From Wurfbainia villosa (taxonomy: Eukaryota; Streptophyta; Magnoliopsida; Zingiberales; Zingiberaceae): a DNA stretch of 64,000 nt. A model generated the notes under the pieces. It ran no database searches. It was not told the origin of the DNA and was given only the letters and a program-made list of their open reading frames with translations. The DNA lies in the NCBI GenBank assembly GCA_025175895.1, contig CM046004.1, positions 18,835,011 to 18,899,010 of the forward strand, written 5' to 3'. Below, piece by piece: positions 47,111 to 58,559 of this stretch; position 1 is the stretch's first letter; the number at the start of each line of letters is the position of its first letter. A program made the translations under genes and the position numbers.

Positions 47111-48603
47111 TGTAGGGACTGGATGTCTGCTAGAGGGGGTGAATAGCGATTTGATGCGTCGATGGAATTCGTTCATGTTCGTCTCTACAAAGCTTGTTAT
47201 GTGCAGTGGAATATATATAATAGCAATAACAAAAAATGAAGACAAACACAAATACACAAGGATGTAATGTGGTTCGGAACCTTAAGGTCCCTACTCCACG
47301 GATTGAGCTTAAATGAGCTCTAGAGATGCAACCAACACCACTAAATAATAATACTCCTTCTCGGAACAATCCAGAGGTGGAGAAACCTCGTACAAATGAT
47401 TACAATAAGTAATACAATGGATACAAGAAAATACAAATATGAAATAAAATACAAGTAAAGAAAAACACTTTACACGGAGCTTTTGATTGCTTGATCTATG
47501 ATTACCTTGGACTAGCCTTGAAGGACTAGAAAGCACCAACTATTCCCCTTCAAATCGCCCAAGAGAACCATGGCCAAATCCCTCTTCGCGAGCTGCTTTT
47601 ATAACCTACATTCTGGCTAGATTTCACCTATCAGTCGACTGATCGAGACTATCAGTCAATTGCTCCTGTAGTCATTGTCTCACAACGGCCTGAGCCATGT
47701 CAGATAAGTTCCAACGGATAGACCATCAGTCGACTGATCATGCCTATCCGTCGACTGATCGAGTCATCACTCGACTGTCAAACCCTAACAGTCGACTCGG
47801 AAACTTTTTGTCTCCGAAAACTCGACCATCAGTCATCTGATTACAATATTAGTCGACTAATCAGGTCATCAGTCGACTGCCCAATGCTGCCAGTCGACTG
47901 CTAGGTCATTTCCTACAGTGGAACACCAATCGACTCACATTAGTCGACTGATAACCTCATCCATGAGGTTTTAACACCAAGTATGATGCCCTTATACTTG
48001 CTAGACCACCCTTAGCCTAGAACTAAGCCTTCTAGCCACCTCCGTCAGCCTCACGCCTATTGGATCCCTCCAAGTCATCCATGACTTGTTCATCCATACA
48101 CTAGCCTTCAGGTGCTTCCATCAGCTATTGTCATGCTAATGTGGTGAACACTGCCAAGGCACATTGGGCTTATGCTGCCAAGACTCCCGCTTGGACTTTA
48201 CGCTGCCAACCATTGGACTTATGCTACCAAGACTCTACCCTTGGACTTTACGCCACCAATATCACCCCTTTGACTTCCCTTGCCAACCCATGTTAGACTT
48301 TCCATTTGTCAAGACTCAAGCTTGGACTTTCCCTTGCCAAGACCCATGCTTGGACTTTCCATGCCAAGTACACAAGACTTGGACTTTCCCATCATATGGT
48401 CAACCCCATGTCAACCATATAGTCAAACAATGGTCAAACCATCATCAAACATCAAAATATCCCTTGAGTCAAACTCGAGTTCGGTCAATCATGACCTAGG
48501 TCGATTGCATTAACAATCTCCCCAAAACATTGTCAAACATCAAAACATTACTCGAGTCTAACTCGAGTCTGGTCAATCATGACTTAGGCCGATTGCACCA
48601 ACA
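47111..48603 (-). repeat. Element B 5' LTR
   Basis: 1493 bp, TGTAGGGACTGG to GATTGCACCAACA. TATA (- strand TTATAAAAG) at 47596-47604. CAGTCGACTG at 47632, 47727, 47870 and 47891. The last about 88 bp duplicate the LTR end with an ATCTCCCC tract between the copies. Confidence 0.9.
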
Positions 48604-48737
48604 CATGTGGCTAGGGGATATGTTGTACTCAATTATGTTGAGTCAAAATCTAACCTAGCTGATATCTTTACTAAACCTCTCCTTGAAAAGGAGTTTAGTC
48701 ACTTGAGAAAGGAATTAGGCATGTGTGTCACTGAGTG
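48604..48737 (+). pseudogene. Element D RNase H, C-terminal end
   Basis: Open from the junction: HVARGYVVLNYVESKSNLAD, IFTKPLLEKEFSHLRKEL, GMCVTE, stop TGA at 48735-48737. It closely matches the end of the SIRE-like RNase H (HVAKGDIELNYIESKSNLAD...GMCLVE). The first codon coincides with B's target site CATGT. The upstream pol lies outside the window or is deleted. Confidence 0.9.
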
Positions 48738-50008
48738 AGGATTAGCCCTTCCATGATCATTAGAACCAACTCACCATAACAACAAGAATTTGGGAAGTTT
48801 GGATAACTTGGGAAGCATCTCACACAAACTATAGGTTTAACAAAAACTGTTTTTGTATTGCTAGTTGGTGGGGTGAGATGTTTAGGTATAACCAACTTAT
48901 CCGATGGGCTCATTGCATTGCTTGGGTAAGGAGGTTATCGAGATAGCGATCATTAATTTGACCAATTATTGGGAAGACCAATGCATAATTCATGTGCACT
49001 TGGTCCGAAGATCATAGTTGGACATTCCAACCAAGTAAAATTGGTTGGATCCCTCAAGTCAATAGCTACCCTAAGAATAATTCCTTGAAATGTTTTTGAA
49101 ACATGTTTTTTCACTATGGTGAATTTTATCTAGGGATAGGACTCACTAGTAGAAATGCTAATACATGTAGGGAGAAGCACAAAAATCACCTATCTCCAGA
49201 GTTTTTGAAAATTGTATCAATGGGGAGAAATCCTAAGTATTTTAATTTTTATATATTTTTCACCATAGAAGCATGATGTTAGAATTCTACGTGCAAAATT
49301 TCAAGATTTATTGAGTTTTCTAGAATTTATTATGAATTTCTAAATTCCAGTCTGAAAAATTACAAATATCCGCTTATCAGTAAATAGTCGAGGCGACTCC
49401 TCGACTGTGTGTTGTTTCAGATCGAACAGAATCGAGATAGTCTCGACTGAGAGCTCAACTAAGCTTCCAGTCGAGGCACAACCTCGATTGATACACACAA
49501 TGCCTGTGTTGCATATCTCACAGAGTCGAGTGGCACTCGACCAACGACTCGACTGCTCATAATACAGTCTCACAAAGCCGAGTATACCTCGACTGCACAC
49601 CTCTAGAAGCCAGGAGGCCTCGACCAGAGGCTCGACTAGACTCTCCCAGGGTTAGTTATCAGTAAGTTTACAGTAAAATGAGTAAAAGAGAGGTGGCTTC
49701 GAAACTTTAAACTTAAAGTGCAGATTGTATTAAGGGGGAGGATTTTCATTATGTATCTATAATCTGACCAAATACGTTTGATATATGGTGGTCTGATCAA
49801 GTATCCTTGATTATGAAACCCTTTTTGGTGTTTGCCAAAGGGGGAGGAGAGAGTGTTTATAGTTTAGGGGATGGACCTAAACTTGGGGATGGACCTAAAC
49901 TTGTCCTAAACTGATTTTGGGATTGACTTAAAACTTAAACGGGTTGTAAACTGATTTTGGGATTGACTTAAACTTTAACGGGTTATCAAACATCAAAAAA
50001 GGGGAGAC
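48738..50008 (+). other. Element D 3' noncoding region and PPT
   Basis: No coding sequence. A cluster of CTCGACTG/CAGTCGAG words lies at about 49385-49640, which also occur in D's LTR. The PPT AAAAAAGGGGAGAC precedes the LTR (49995-50008). Two nearly identical 45-bp stretches (GATGGACCTAAACTTG and GGATTGACTTAAA) repeat at 49870-49990. Confidence 0.75.
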
Positions 50009-51834
50009 TGTTAGAGATGAAAGCTCCAAGTTATGTTTTGGTGTTTGACAAAGGGTTAAGTGATTGTGAGAAATCTAAGGGTAGACCTTGGTGAAAAGTC
50101 CAAGATGGTTAATTCCTTGCCAGGTGAGAAATCCAAGGGTAGACCTTGGTGAAAAGTCCAAGATGACTAATTCCTTGGCAGGTGAGAAATCCAAGAGTAG
50201 ACGTTGGTGAAAAGTCCAAGATTGTTAATTCCTTGGTATGTGAGAAATCCAAGGATAAACCTTGGTGAAAAGTCCAAGATGGTTAATTCCTTGGCAGGTG
50301 AGAAATCCAAGGATAAACCTTGGTGAAAACTCTAAGATGGTTAATTCCTTAGTAGCTGAAAATTCCTTGCGGGAGTGGCAAGGTGAAAAGTCCAAGAATG
50401 GTTGATGGCCGGAGTCTTGGCGAGTAAGAGTCTTGGGGTAGAGTCTTTACTAGGCGTATTTCAGTCTTAGAGTTGATTGAAACAATGGGTTGTAAGGACA
50501 ACAATGGGTTGATACCTCGATTGTTGCCCTTACTGCATTCATTAAGTGGAGAAACTTATCGTCGGACAGGCACAAATGAGTCGGCAGCTCGACTGCTCTG
50601 GAGCAGTTGAGGCGACACCTCGACTGGTCTTGTGCAACGGTCAGCGGTGGGAGTCGAAGCTCGACTGTTGTAGGACAAGTTGCAGTCGAGTTGACGCCTC
50701 GACTGATTCTGAGATAAAGGAGACAGAAGCAAGTCGCACTCACCCAATGCCTCGACAGAGGCAGGATAAATTTGTGAATCGTAATGGGTTCAACTAGTTC
50801 AGTCGAGGTGGCACCTTGACTGGTCATGGGCAGGTGTGAACTGAAGTGAGGCAAGCTCGATTGTCACCTCGACTGCAACAGGATAAACTTCTGTTGCTGC
50901 CTATGCAATCGAGGCAACGCCTCGACTAGCCTTCGCATAAATGCACAGACGCAAGGCATGCTCGATTGTCGTCTCGACTGGTGGGAAACCAGTTCGCGAT
51001 TCTAACGAGGAAATGTTATCTTTTCTTCCACGTGTATAATGTTTGTAGGTTCTCGCTCAAATGGAAGACCTTTTCCAAGGTTCAGAGAGTGCATGTGATC
51101 TTGAGATTGGAGGAAAAGCCACGGTTCATGGGATTAGGGTTTGGGCCAAGAACAAAACCTTTGATGGTTCTGTTAGAAGGTACAAGGAACAAACGAATAA
51201 AAAACTGAAGGGCTCTATTTTTTCGGCAATTTTCTGAAAGACAAGGCTCTTACTCTATTTCTGTCCAGTGATTGATTGACAACACTTCTTGCTCTTGAAC
51301 TCCTGCTCATGATTAACCGATTTGTTGTTAAAAGTTGTGACATTTGCACTTGCTATTGTGAACCTTCTTCTCAGCTAGTGTTCTGTCAACCTGGATGGCT
51401 GAGGACATTGATGCACTTGCAGCCATCGTGCTAATCCTTTGTCCCATCTGTAAAGGTTTTGTTTGTTGTTTCTATCTTACTGCTTTCTTTTTTTTTTTTT
51501 TCTATTGCTTATTGATTCATTTCAGATTCCTGTATTAACTTCATATCTAGAGGGTCTATAATTTGTAATTTCTTAAGAGGTTTCTCCTCCTTTGAAGTTT
51601 ACTTCAACAAGGAGAAAAGATAGAGGTAGACCTTGGATTAGCAGCTCTAGGAGAGAGCTGTGAACAAAGTAAAATCAACTGCGTCGTTTAATTTTTTGTT
51701 GGTTTCTTGTGATTCGTTTGTGTTAGTCTATCCGCTACATCTTTAGTTCTTTGGTATAAAAAAAAATATTTTAAAAAATATATTATAAAATGATATATCT
51801 CCCCCCCCCTCTTGCGTAGTTATCGGTCCTAACA
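50009..51834 (+). repeat. Element D 3' LTR
   Basis: 1826 bp, TGTTAGAGATGAAAG to TCGGTCCTAACA. It has five 58-bp tandem repeats (50066-50355), many CTCGACTG/CAGTCGAG words (50585-50990), a T-rich run at about 51488-51503 and a C run before its end. Paired LTR not in the window. Confidence 0.82.
50066..50355. repeat. Five 58-bp tandem repeats in D's LTR
   Basis: GTGAGAAATCCAAGG starts at 50066, 50124, 50182, 50240 and 50298, exactly 58 bp apart. Each unit contains CCTTGGTGAAAAGTCCAAG, so CTTGG and CCAAG can pair within the unit. Confidence 0.95.
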
Positions 51835-52695
51835 GTGGTCTTTCCTGCTAGCCTGATTAAGCTTCCTGTAATCCACAAAGACTCTCCAAGAATTCTGAAC
51901 TTTGGTGGGAATCAACTCATTCTCTGCATTGGCAACCACTGTAATGCCAGACTTCTTTGGAACCACCTAAACAAGGCTTACCCATTTGCTATCTAAAATA
52001 GTATTGATGATGCCAACCTGTAAAAGCCTCATCACTTCCTTCTTTACCACCTCAAGTAACAGTGGGTTAAGTCGTCATTGTGGTTATCTAACTGATTTTA
52101 CATCCTCTTCCAAATGAATCATATGCATACAGATAGAAGGACTGATACCAGGGATATCTGTAAGCATCCACCCAATCGCTTTTCTATGCTGCCTCAGAAG
52201 ATCTACTAATATGTACCCCTAATCTAGCTCTAGATCTCAGGCAATAATTATGGGTCACTGCTCGTCCTCATCTAAGTACACATACTTCAAATGCTCAGGA
52301 AGAGGCTTCAATTCAAGCTTCAATTGTTGCACATCTGATGGAAGTGATTCCTAGGGTGTCGCCTCAAGAGCGCAAGTCCCTATACATTCCATATCCCTGT
52401 CCACATAAAAGGGCCCACAGGTAGGTCATAACAACATATCATCATCATCATCAGAATCATCAGACTCAATAAAATCATAACAAAATGTAGAAGGTGCAGA
52501 GATATCCAAATGAAAAACAGAATTAGAAATAAAGTCCATGCAATCTAGATCATCAACTATATCGATGCTAAGAATAGAATGATCCTCCATTGGGTGCTTC
52601 ATAGCATCTAGAATACTGAACCAAACTATAGTATCTCATACCTTCATAGAAAGAGTCCTTGTTAAATACTGAAAAAACAATAATAAAATAATGCT
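51835..52695 (-). pseudogene. Element E: gypsy (Athila/Tat-like) pol fragment
   Basis: Read leftwards from 52630: AMKHPMEDHSILSIDIVDDL, then CALEATP, LKLELKPLPEHLKYVYLDED, HRKAIGWMLTDIPGISPSIC, MHMIHLEEDVKSVR, RLNPLLLEVVKKEVMRLLQV, DSKWVSL, VVPKKSGITVVANAENELIP, TKVQNSWRVFVDYRKLNQAS, RKDH, ending where D inserted. This is the stretch before and into the RT of Athila/Tat elements. At least six stop codons interrupt it. The catalytic RT motifs lie beyond the break. It is older than D and the flanking chromovirus LTR. Confidence 0.82.
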
Positions 52696-55110
52696 TGTTA
52701 ATTAGGAAAATACCCTATGAAATTTTCTAGAAATTTTTAGAAATTTTCCTGGACTTAAATAGAAATTTCTAGGGCAGTTGTGGGGAGAAATTTAATAGGC
52801 TTTGGGAAAGCCTATTTGAGTTAATTGCTTATAGGGTCTAAAATCCTACTAGTTATTCCCTAAACCTGAACCTGATCGCATTTCCTCCATTTTCCACTCG
52901 TGATCCCAATTTCTTTTCTCACCACAAGCGATTTCTCCGCGCGAGCGTTTCCAGCCGTTTTTCTTCATTACTTCCCCGTCACGACTTCTCCCTCCCCGCC
53001 TCATCGTTCTCTTTTCACAGCCGACGCCTCTTTGCCTTCTCCCCTGTCGACGCCTTACTGGGGGAAGATCCGGTTGGAGGAGACGACTACGACAAGTGTC
53101 GCAGAGCATGGTTCGAGGAAGTGATCGGTGGTGCCGGGGAATGACAGCGACATCGTCCATCTTGACTGTGAGTTGGCCTGGCAAATTGTTGCTTAAGTTG
53201 GGGCAGTAGGTGCATGGGCATCGATTTCGTCGGTGAACAGAGGATATGGGGAGGATCGCCACCGAAGTTAGGTGAGTTAGTGTCGACCTTCTCCTTACCT
53301 TGGACGAGATCAAAATCCTTCTGTGGTTTAACTTGGTTGAATGGGATTTTGGTGTTTGGGTAGGGATCGTGAGCCACGATCGCAGCCGGTGAATAGGGCT
53401 GCCGGTATTGGGGATTTCTGCCGGTGGAGTCCAGGGCTGGTAAGCTTGTTCTATCCCCTCTCTATTAGCTATAAATTGCTAAATTTGGGTTGTGTGATAT
53501 GTGGAGTGGTTTTTCCTGTCGATGGAGTTGGCTGTGAGCAAGGTTTTGCCGAGTGTGAATGGGTTTGATGTCGGTTGAGCAGTTGTGCGGGTTCTGTGAA
53601 GCTGTGTCGGCTGTGATGAGTGGATGAAGCTGTGATATGGTTGTAAAGGAGCTATGAACAGCTTTGATTTGGTTGTGAATAGGGTTGTTCTTGGTCACGA
53701 AGGGGTGTAGAATAATTGTATAGCTAGTTTATGGTAAGCTGATATTTAAGTGGTCGGTTGGTTGAATTTCATACATGATGGTTGTAATTTATTACAAGTG
53801 ATTGACCTTGGTTGTCTCTATTTTGGTTATATGATTTGGATGTGATACCACCACTTGATATCAAGAAGTTGTGCAAGTGTAGATAAGGTTGGTAAGTTCA
53901 AATATGGGTATTTATAAATGCACAATAGGTTGCTAATTGGTCTAATGGTTAATGGGGATTAATGTGGAGGATTGATTAGGTTAATTGGATAACTAGATTA
54001 ATCTAGTTGATCGGGATATGAAGTCGATATAGGATTCGATTCAGTCATTTGTTGTATGCTTGAACTTAATCATAATGTTTGATACGTGCAGGACATGGAT
54101 ACGAGACAGAACCGCGGCCGTGAAGATTTCATCATTTCGAGCTTTATAGCAGGTGGGTAATTTCTTACCCTGGTTAGGTAGTTTTAATGCATACAGATTT
54201 AGATAAATGATCATCTTATATGATCATGTTACCTTGACTTTGCTCTTATTTACTCTTGCACTTGATACCTTATCTTTGGCTGTTAAACTCTATTGTTGTT
54301 ATCATAATTACTTCATCATGATTAGGAGTTATAGATGTGATATAAGTAATCTAGAATTTGTTTAGTTAAGTGTAAATAGTAAAGTCTGGATGACGACCTG
54401 ATTGTAAATTGGGCAAAAAGGTGATCCATGGGTAGGTAATGTCTTGAACGTAGGGTTAATTCTAATACCCTTAGGTTGCATGTTTACCACCGACCATGTA
54501 TTTTGTAAATGGTCAGGTGAATTATACTTAGTGTGTCGCTACGGACCAGTGGTCCTAGCTTGTTATAATCAGTTAAGTACGACTCTCTGCAGGATAGAGA
54601 GTGTGTTGATATGATTGGTTTGACTCTCTATAGAATAGAGAGTATGGTGAATGTCTATATGTGTGACTTTGCATTCATGTCATTTGCATGCATGCTGGCG
54701 ACGTGGTCTCCCTTATGGTTGAGAGGGTCGTCAGTTATCCTGCCTCCACGGTTGCTCATAGGAGGAGTAACCAGTGTGAGGACAGAGCATTGTGGTGCCG
54801 CACTCTATCACTACAGATGGTGGTAGTTGGATTTGTGTGTCATTGTCTTGCGTGTGTGGCACTCGACCACTCATGGGTAGTGATTGTCGGAGTGGCCAAA
54901 GCAAGTACCCCCATCGAGTAGCTTGCTCTTCACGCTTATATGCTACTCGATCATACTGCCTACTCGGCCACTCGAGAGTAGTGGTTGGTGTTGAGTTGGG
55001 ACAGTTATCATGTCGAGCCACCGAAGCCATACTGGGGTCGTGGTAGCTTTAGGGTGAGCCGACATGACCATGCATGCTGCATTGCCGCGACTTATGGCAT
55101 TTTTGCATAT

Positions 55111-55141
<31 letters not shown>

Positions 55142-56051
55142 GATGATTGTGATTAGTATATATATATAGATGCAGTATATATATATATATATATATATAT
55201 GCTTATTGTGATACTGCATTTGATTGTATTATGCTTGTTGCATTTGGTTGTACATCATCTTGATGCATGCTACCCTCATCACTTATATGGTTGTGTCGGA
55301 TACCTGTATATTTGTTGGTTAGTCTATTACATTCTTTGACCTATATTTATGACATTGTATGGTTTAGAGCAGACTTTCTGTTATATACATATATTGTGGA
55401 TATGTGCTCAGGTTGGATAGGTGTAGCGTAACAGACTTTCAGGTATGTCTGCATTTTACATTGGCCATTTGATTAGTAGGTATATTCATGGATATGTTAT
55501 CATGCTAGTGTTACCTGATATACCTATAGATTTTTCTATTTAATTACATGTGATATTTGATATATACATGTTTTCCTATTACCTACTGAGTTTTACTCAC
55601 CACCACGGACCCTGGATTTTTTTGTTGCCCAGGTAATAGGTAGAAGTCTTCATGACGGCTTGGAGCTTCGCCAGCGGTCAATTCCATCTCCATTTTTTCG
55701 AGCCTCCCATGGACTTTGTTTTTATGTCGTAGACTTTGTTTATATGTTGTGGTCTTTGTTTTTATGTTATGGACTTGTTCTTATTTTGTGAACTTTATTT
55801 TGTGTCGATGTTTTATGTACGATTTAGTACTGTAGACTTGTCAGGTGGTGTACACTTGTGTGGTTTCGGTTTGTATGGTATATGTGTGGTTATGGGTATG
55901 TGGTTGTATGTTTCCACTGTGTTTGATATATATTTGCTTATTATGTTGTAGTTGTAGACCTACGGGCCTTGTATTAATAGGATATGTTGCCACGTACAGG
56001 GGAGATGCCGTCCGTTTGCTTTTCGGCACAACATACTCTCGGGGCGTGACA
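52696..56051 (+). repeat. Chromovirus 5' LTR
   Basis: The first part has GAAATTTTCTAGAAATTTTT and similar AAATTT palindromes, followed by a CT-rich stretch (52930-53050). It contains AT microsatellites and a tract GAGAGTGT near 54590-54650 repeated twice (GACTCTCTGCAGGATAGAGA and GACTCTCTATAGAATAGAGA). The paired LTR is not in the window, so the left boundary is set only by TG and the end of the gypsy E homology. Confidence 0.7.
55114..55200. repeat. (AT)n microsatellites
   Basis: Two AT runs, about 55114-55140 and 55177-55200, with a shorter TATATATATA near 55157-55168. Likely to vary in length between copies. Confidence 0.9.
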
Positions 56052-56058
56052 ATTTTAT

Positions 56059-56070
56059 TGGTATCAGAGC
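56059..56070 (+). other. Chromovirus primer binding site
   Basis: TGGTATCAGAGC, exact initiator Met-tRNA core, 7 bp after the LTR end. Confidence 0.88.
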
Positions 56071-56270
56071 TGAAGGTTCTGCAATGCCATACACTGATTT
56101 TATTTTTGAGTCTTGGATTCTCGGGAGTCAATTTGTTTTGGTTTTTGTTTTGTGAGATGGGATCGACAGCGGCATGAGCTCCAAGCAACATGAAGTAAGA
56201 ATTACTGATAACTTATATTCTAGTTAGATACTTATCTAAACTTGTTCGGCAGGTGTTGATAGACGGAGTT

Positions 56271-56372
56271 ATGCCACCCTTACCGACTCGTAGTAGGGGT
56301 CGTCCACCAAGGCGACTCACCAGAGGCGTAGATATAGTTGATTCTTCAACCCCTCAAGGGCTTTGCTACTAG
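56271..56372 (+). pseudogene. Chromovirus gag, first codons only
   Basis: ATG 56271, MPPLPTRSRGRPPRRLTRGV, DIVDSS, then the sequence leaves gag (about 56355) and meets a stop at 56370-56372. The basic RGRPPRR start is common in plant chromovirus Gag. Everything downstream is deleted or displaced. Confidence 0.6.
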
Positions 56373-56480
56373 ATTTACTAACTGATTATTGGATAGCTCA
56401 GATACAAGTTGATAACTTCATTGGATTGCACCTTCTTTGATGAAGTAACAATCAATCTCTATGTACTTGTCTTATGGAAC
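56356..56480 (-). pseudogene. Copia RNase H C-terminal remnant
   Basis: On the - strand: HKTS, then with a 1-base frame change YIEIDCYFIKEGAIQ, a stop, SYQLVSELSNNQLVNLVAKP, L. It matches the KH(I/V)EIDCHFIREK...ADxLTKPL end of copia RNase H. Not related closely to the other copia elements here. Confidence 0.65.
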
Positions 56481-56789
56481 ATTAGATTAAAGATTATACG
56501 TATAATAATGTGATGGTTATAGTACAATATAATTTGGTCGTATGGGGATATGCCTTGACTCAGTCACCCAGTGATGTCAAATGATTTTAGAGTCAATCTT
56601 GTATTCTATCTCTCCACTTGAGCAGGCAATGGCTGCTTGCATAGGTTACCTCCTAGAAGAGTGCAGTGGTTTGATATGGATTGTCTATTTGCAGGAAATC
56701 TTGCCAATGGGCATTAGTGTCATCCACAATCACAATGTAGTATTAGAACAACTGATGAATAGATTATTTTTGGATGGGTAAAGACAAGA

Positions 56790-57490
56790 AAGGTATTCTT
56801 AAAATCACTTGAGCTATTATATGATCTATTAAGAAAAGGGACTTGGGTTTTCTGGATTTGTTCACTCATAATTTTGGATGCCTTTTTATAAGCACTTTTG
56901 GTCTATCACTCTCCAAGATAAGTTATATATCAGGTGGATTATCTGAAAATGTCTTGCAAAGGATTTTATTTTGGTTCTTTTGAATGCCTTCCTCCTATTC
57001 TTTTGAGTGGAGCATTTTTAATTGGAGCAGTTTGATTCTGTGCCAAGTTAAATATTTGATTGGGACGATGATGGTGCATTGGTTGGATCCTTGGCTATAT
57101 GATGAAATTATTTTTCTGGGACACAGCTTACAAAACCAATTCCCGATAAATGCACATTGGTGGCTAAGCATATTGAAGAGAATGGTTGGAATTAAAGATT
57201 TATATTTAGTCATTCCCTTTTGGGTGTTTGAGATGGAATTGTTAATATGTTCTTCTGGTTGAATGAAAAAGGATGTGGTTGTTTGGATTTCTTACAAGAA
57301 AAATCTTTCTTTTGAATGCTTATGAAGCTTTGTAGGATGGGAATAGATCTATTGTCACAAGGTTGAGCCCATCTACTAAGGTTTTATTTCATTGCATGGA
57401 TTTTATTTCATGGAAAATTGCTGACATTGGATTTTCATAGATCATGTTAGGATCAGTTTTTAGCAAATAGGTCTTGAGCAGTAGCAATGC
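56790..57490 (+). pseudogene. LINE reverse-transcriptase C-terminal remnant (tentative)
   Basis: Pieces in several frames resemble the end of plant LINE (L1-type) RT and the domain after it: RDLGFLDLFTHN, ITLQDKLYIRWI, then FEWSIFNWSSLI, TMMVHWLDPWLYDEIIFLGH and NQFPINAHWWLSI, and further on AYEALxDGNRSIVTRLSPST followed by FISWKIADI. The pattern 'GLGF.DL.. / KWxH / WxDPWL' supports it, but every frame is broken. Identification is by pattern only and could be wrong. Confidence 0.45.
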
Positions 57491-58559
57491 GGTGGACCAT
57501 CAGTGCATGGACTTTGTTCTAAGCATGTTGAAACCAAGCAAAGAGGCAGGCCAATGCAATTGATCCTCCCATGTATATCATCTTTGTTAGGGTTGTGAAG
57601 TTAAATAGATGTCGCACTTTCTTATACCCTGAAATGAAACAATGGCTTTCATATGTGATGGACCTTATAACTGTCAGCTACTTGGAACATTTGTTCCAGT
57701 TTTATTATGCAATCCTAGCCTTTGATCAATGATGGTCATCGATCAACATTCTTGGGAAATATCCTTAGGTCAATATTAGCTACAGACCAAAAACATTATG
57801 TGACCTTAATTAGAATCCTTTCTAATCAACCTATTATTTTGACCCTTATATCTCAAATGGCTAAGGGAATAACTTATTCTGCTCCAATTTGAACTTAATA
57901 TCTCATTGTGGTGCTATTTTGAGTCTATAAAATTACTTACTGAGTAAGTGAGCAATGGGTGGTTGTGGTACCCTTGGTCCGTAAGTTGTTGGCCTTTTGT
58001 TAATAGAGTTTCTGGTCTATTTAGGATGATGTTCCAGATTTATTAATAGAAATCCCCTTCAGATGTTTTTGTTGTAAATTGGTTATGACACACTTGCAAT
58101 CTCTCCTTATGCACAAGCCTCATAGAAGCACACACTTGCTTCTTTCTAAAGCCTCCTACACGAAACCTTTCTCTCCTTCTATTCTTCTATCACCTCACTC
58201 TTCTCATCAAGAAGGTTGAATATATATAGAAGAAGAGGAGAACTTAAATGGTCATGCCATTGGGAGGTTACTAACCTTCATGTTAGTGGATTCATGAGTT
58301 ACTAACATTCATATTAGTGGAATCATGAGTTACTATCCATTATAGATAGTGGGATATTGGATAATTCCATTATCTCATTTGAATGCCCCTTAGTGGGCAT
58401 CTATTACTAAGGTCTCCCACTTGCACACGAGGACATTCATAACTTGTTATCACAAGATTACAACTCATGTGACCCATCACATCACCATACAATACTTTTA
58501 TACAGGATTGGACATCGTGCGACTTGTGAGTATACCTACAAATAAAAATTGCTCTATAT
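57491..58559. other. Unassigned DNA with a possible decayed copia LTR end
   Basis: No coding sequence is seen. A twofold repeat around TCATGAGTTACTAAC lies at about 58265-58345. On the - strand AAGTGGGAGACC (58412-58424) resembles a copia PPT and CTATATATATTC (about 58209-58220) a TATA box, so 57900-58412 may be an old LTR. No TG boundary could be confirmed. Confidence 0.35.

Larger units (their letters stand above)
33492..48603 (-). mobile_element. Element B: gag-only LTR retrotransposon
   Basis: LTRs 33492-34999 and 47111-48603, PBS at 47093-47108, gag 45317-47044, PPT at 35000. About 6.7 kb after removing the SIRE-like element at 35411-43838. The right flank CATGT (48604-48608) starts inside an RNase H gene of element D. 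The left end lacks about 6 bp, so the left target copy is gone. No pol is found between the gag stop (45317) and the PPT. Confidence 0.9.
48604..51834 (+). mobile_element. Element D: 3' part of a SIRE-like copia element
   Basis: Contains the end of RNase H, 3' noncoding DNA, PPT and 3' LTR (50009-51834). The 5' side was interrupted by element B and is not in the window. On the right it ends ...GGTCCTAACA and continues into gypsy RT, so it had inserted into element E; GTGGT (51835-51839) is the presumptive target copy. Confidence 0.85.
52696..56355 (+). mobile_element. Tekay-like chromovirus: LTR and start of internal region
   Basis: An LTR of 3356 bp (TGTTAATTAGG to CGGGGCGTGACA, 52696-56051), followed by PBS, a 200-bp leader and the start of gag. 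It is cut off at about 56355. The end ...GGGGCGTGACA-ATTTTATTGGTATCAGAGC and the Gag start MPPLPTRSRGRPPRR are typical of plant chromoviruses related to Tekay/Del. Inserted in element E. The rest of the element is missing. Confidence 0.75.

Noticed and set aside
50066..50355. Possible CRISPR-like array
   Set aside because: Whole 58-bp units repeat without unique spacers. It is a tandem repeat in an LTR of a plant element.
52849..53698. Cluster of ORFs that could suggest a host gene
   Set aside because: Falls inside the long chromovirus LTR. No domain, intron signals or consistent frame. CT-rich leader-like sequence explains it.
54611..55046. Overlapping ORFs on both strands
   Set aside because: Also inside the chromovirus LTR and mutually overlapping, with no similarity that I recognize.
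57491..58559. Possible intergenic host DNA
   Set aside because: Cannot be excluded, but PPT-like and TATA-like motifs suggest an old LTR; there is no evidence of a host gene, so I left it as unassigned.
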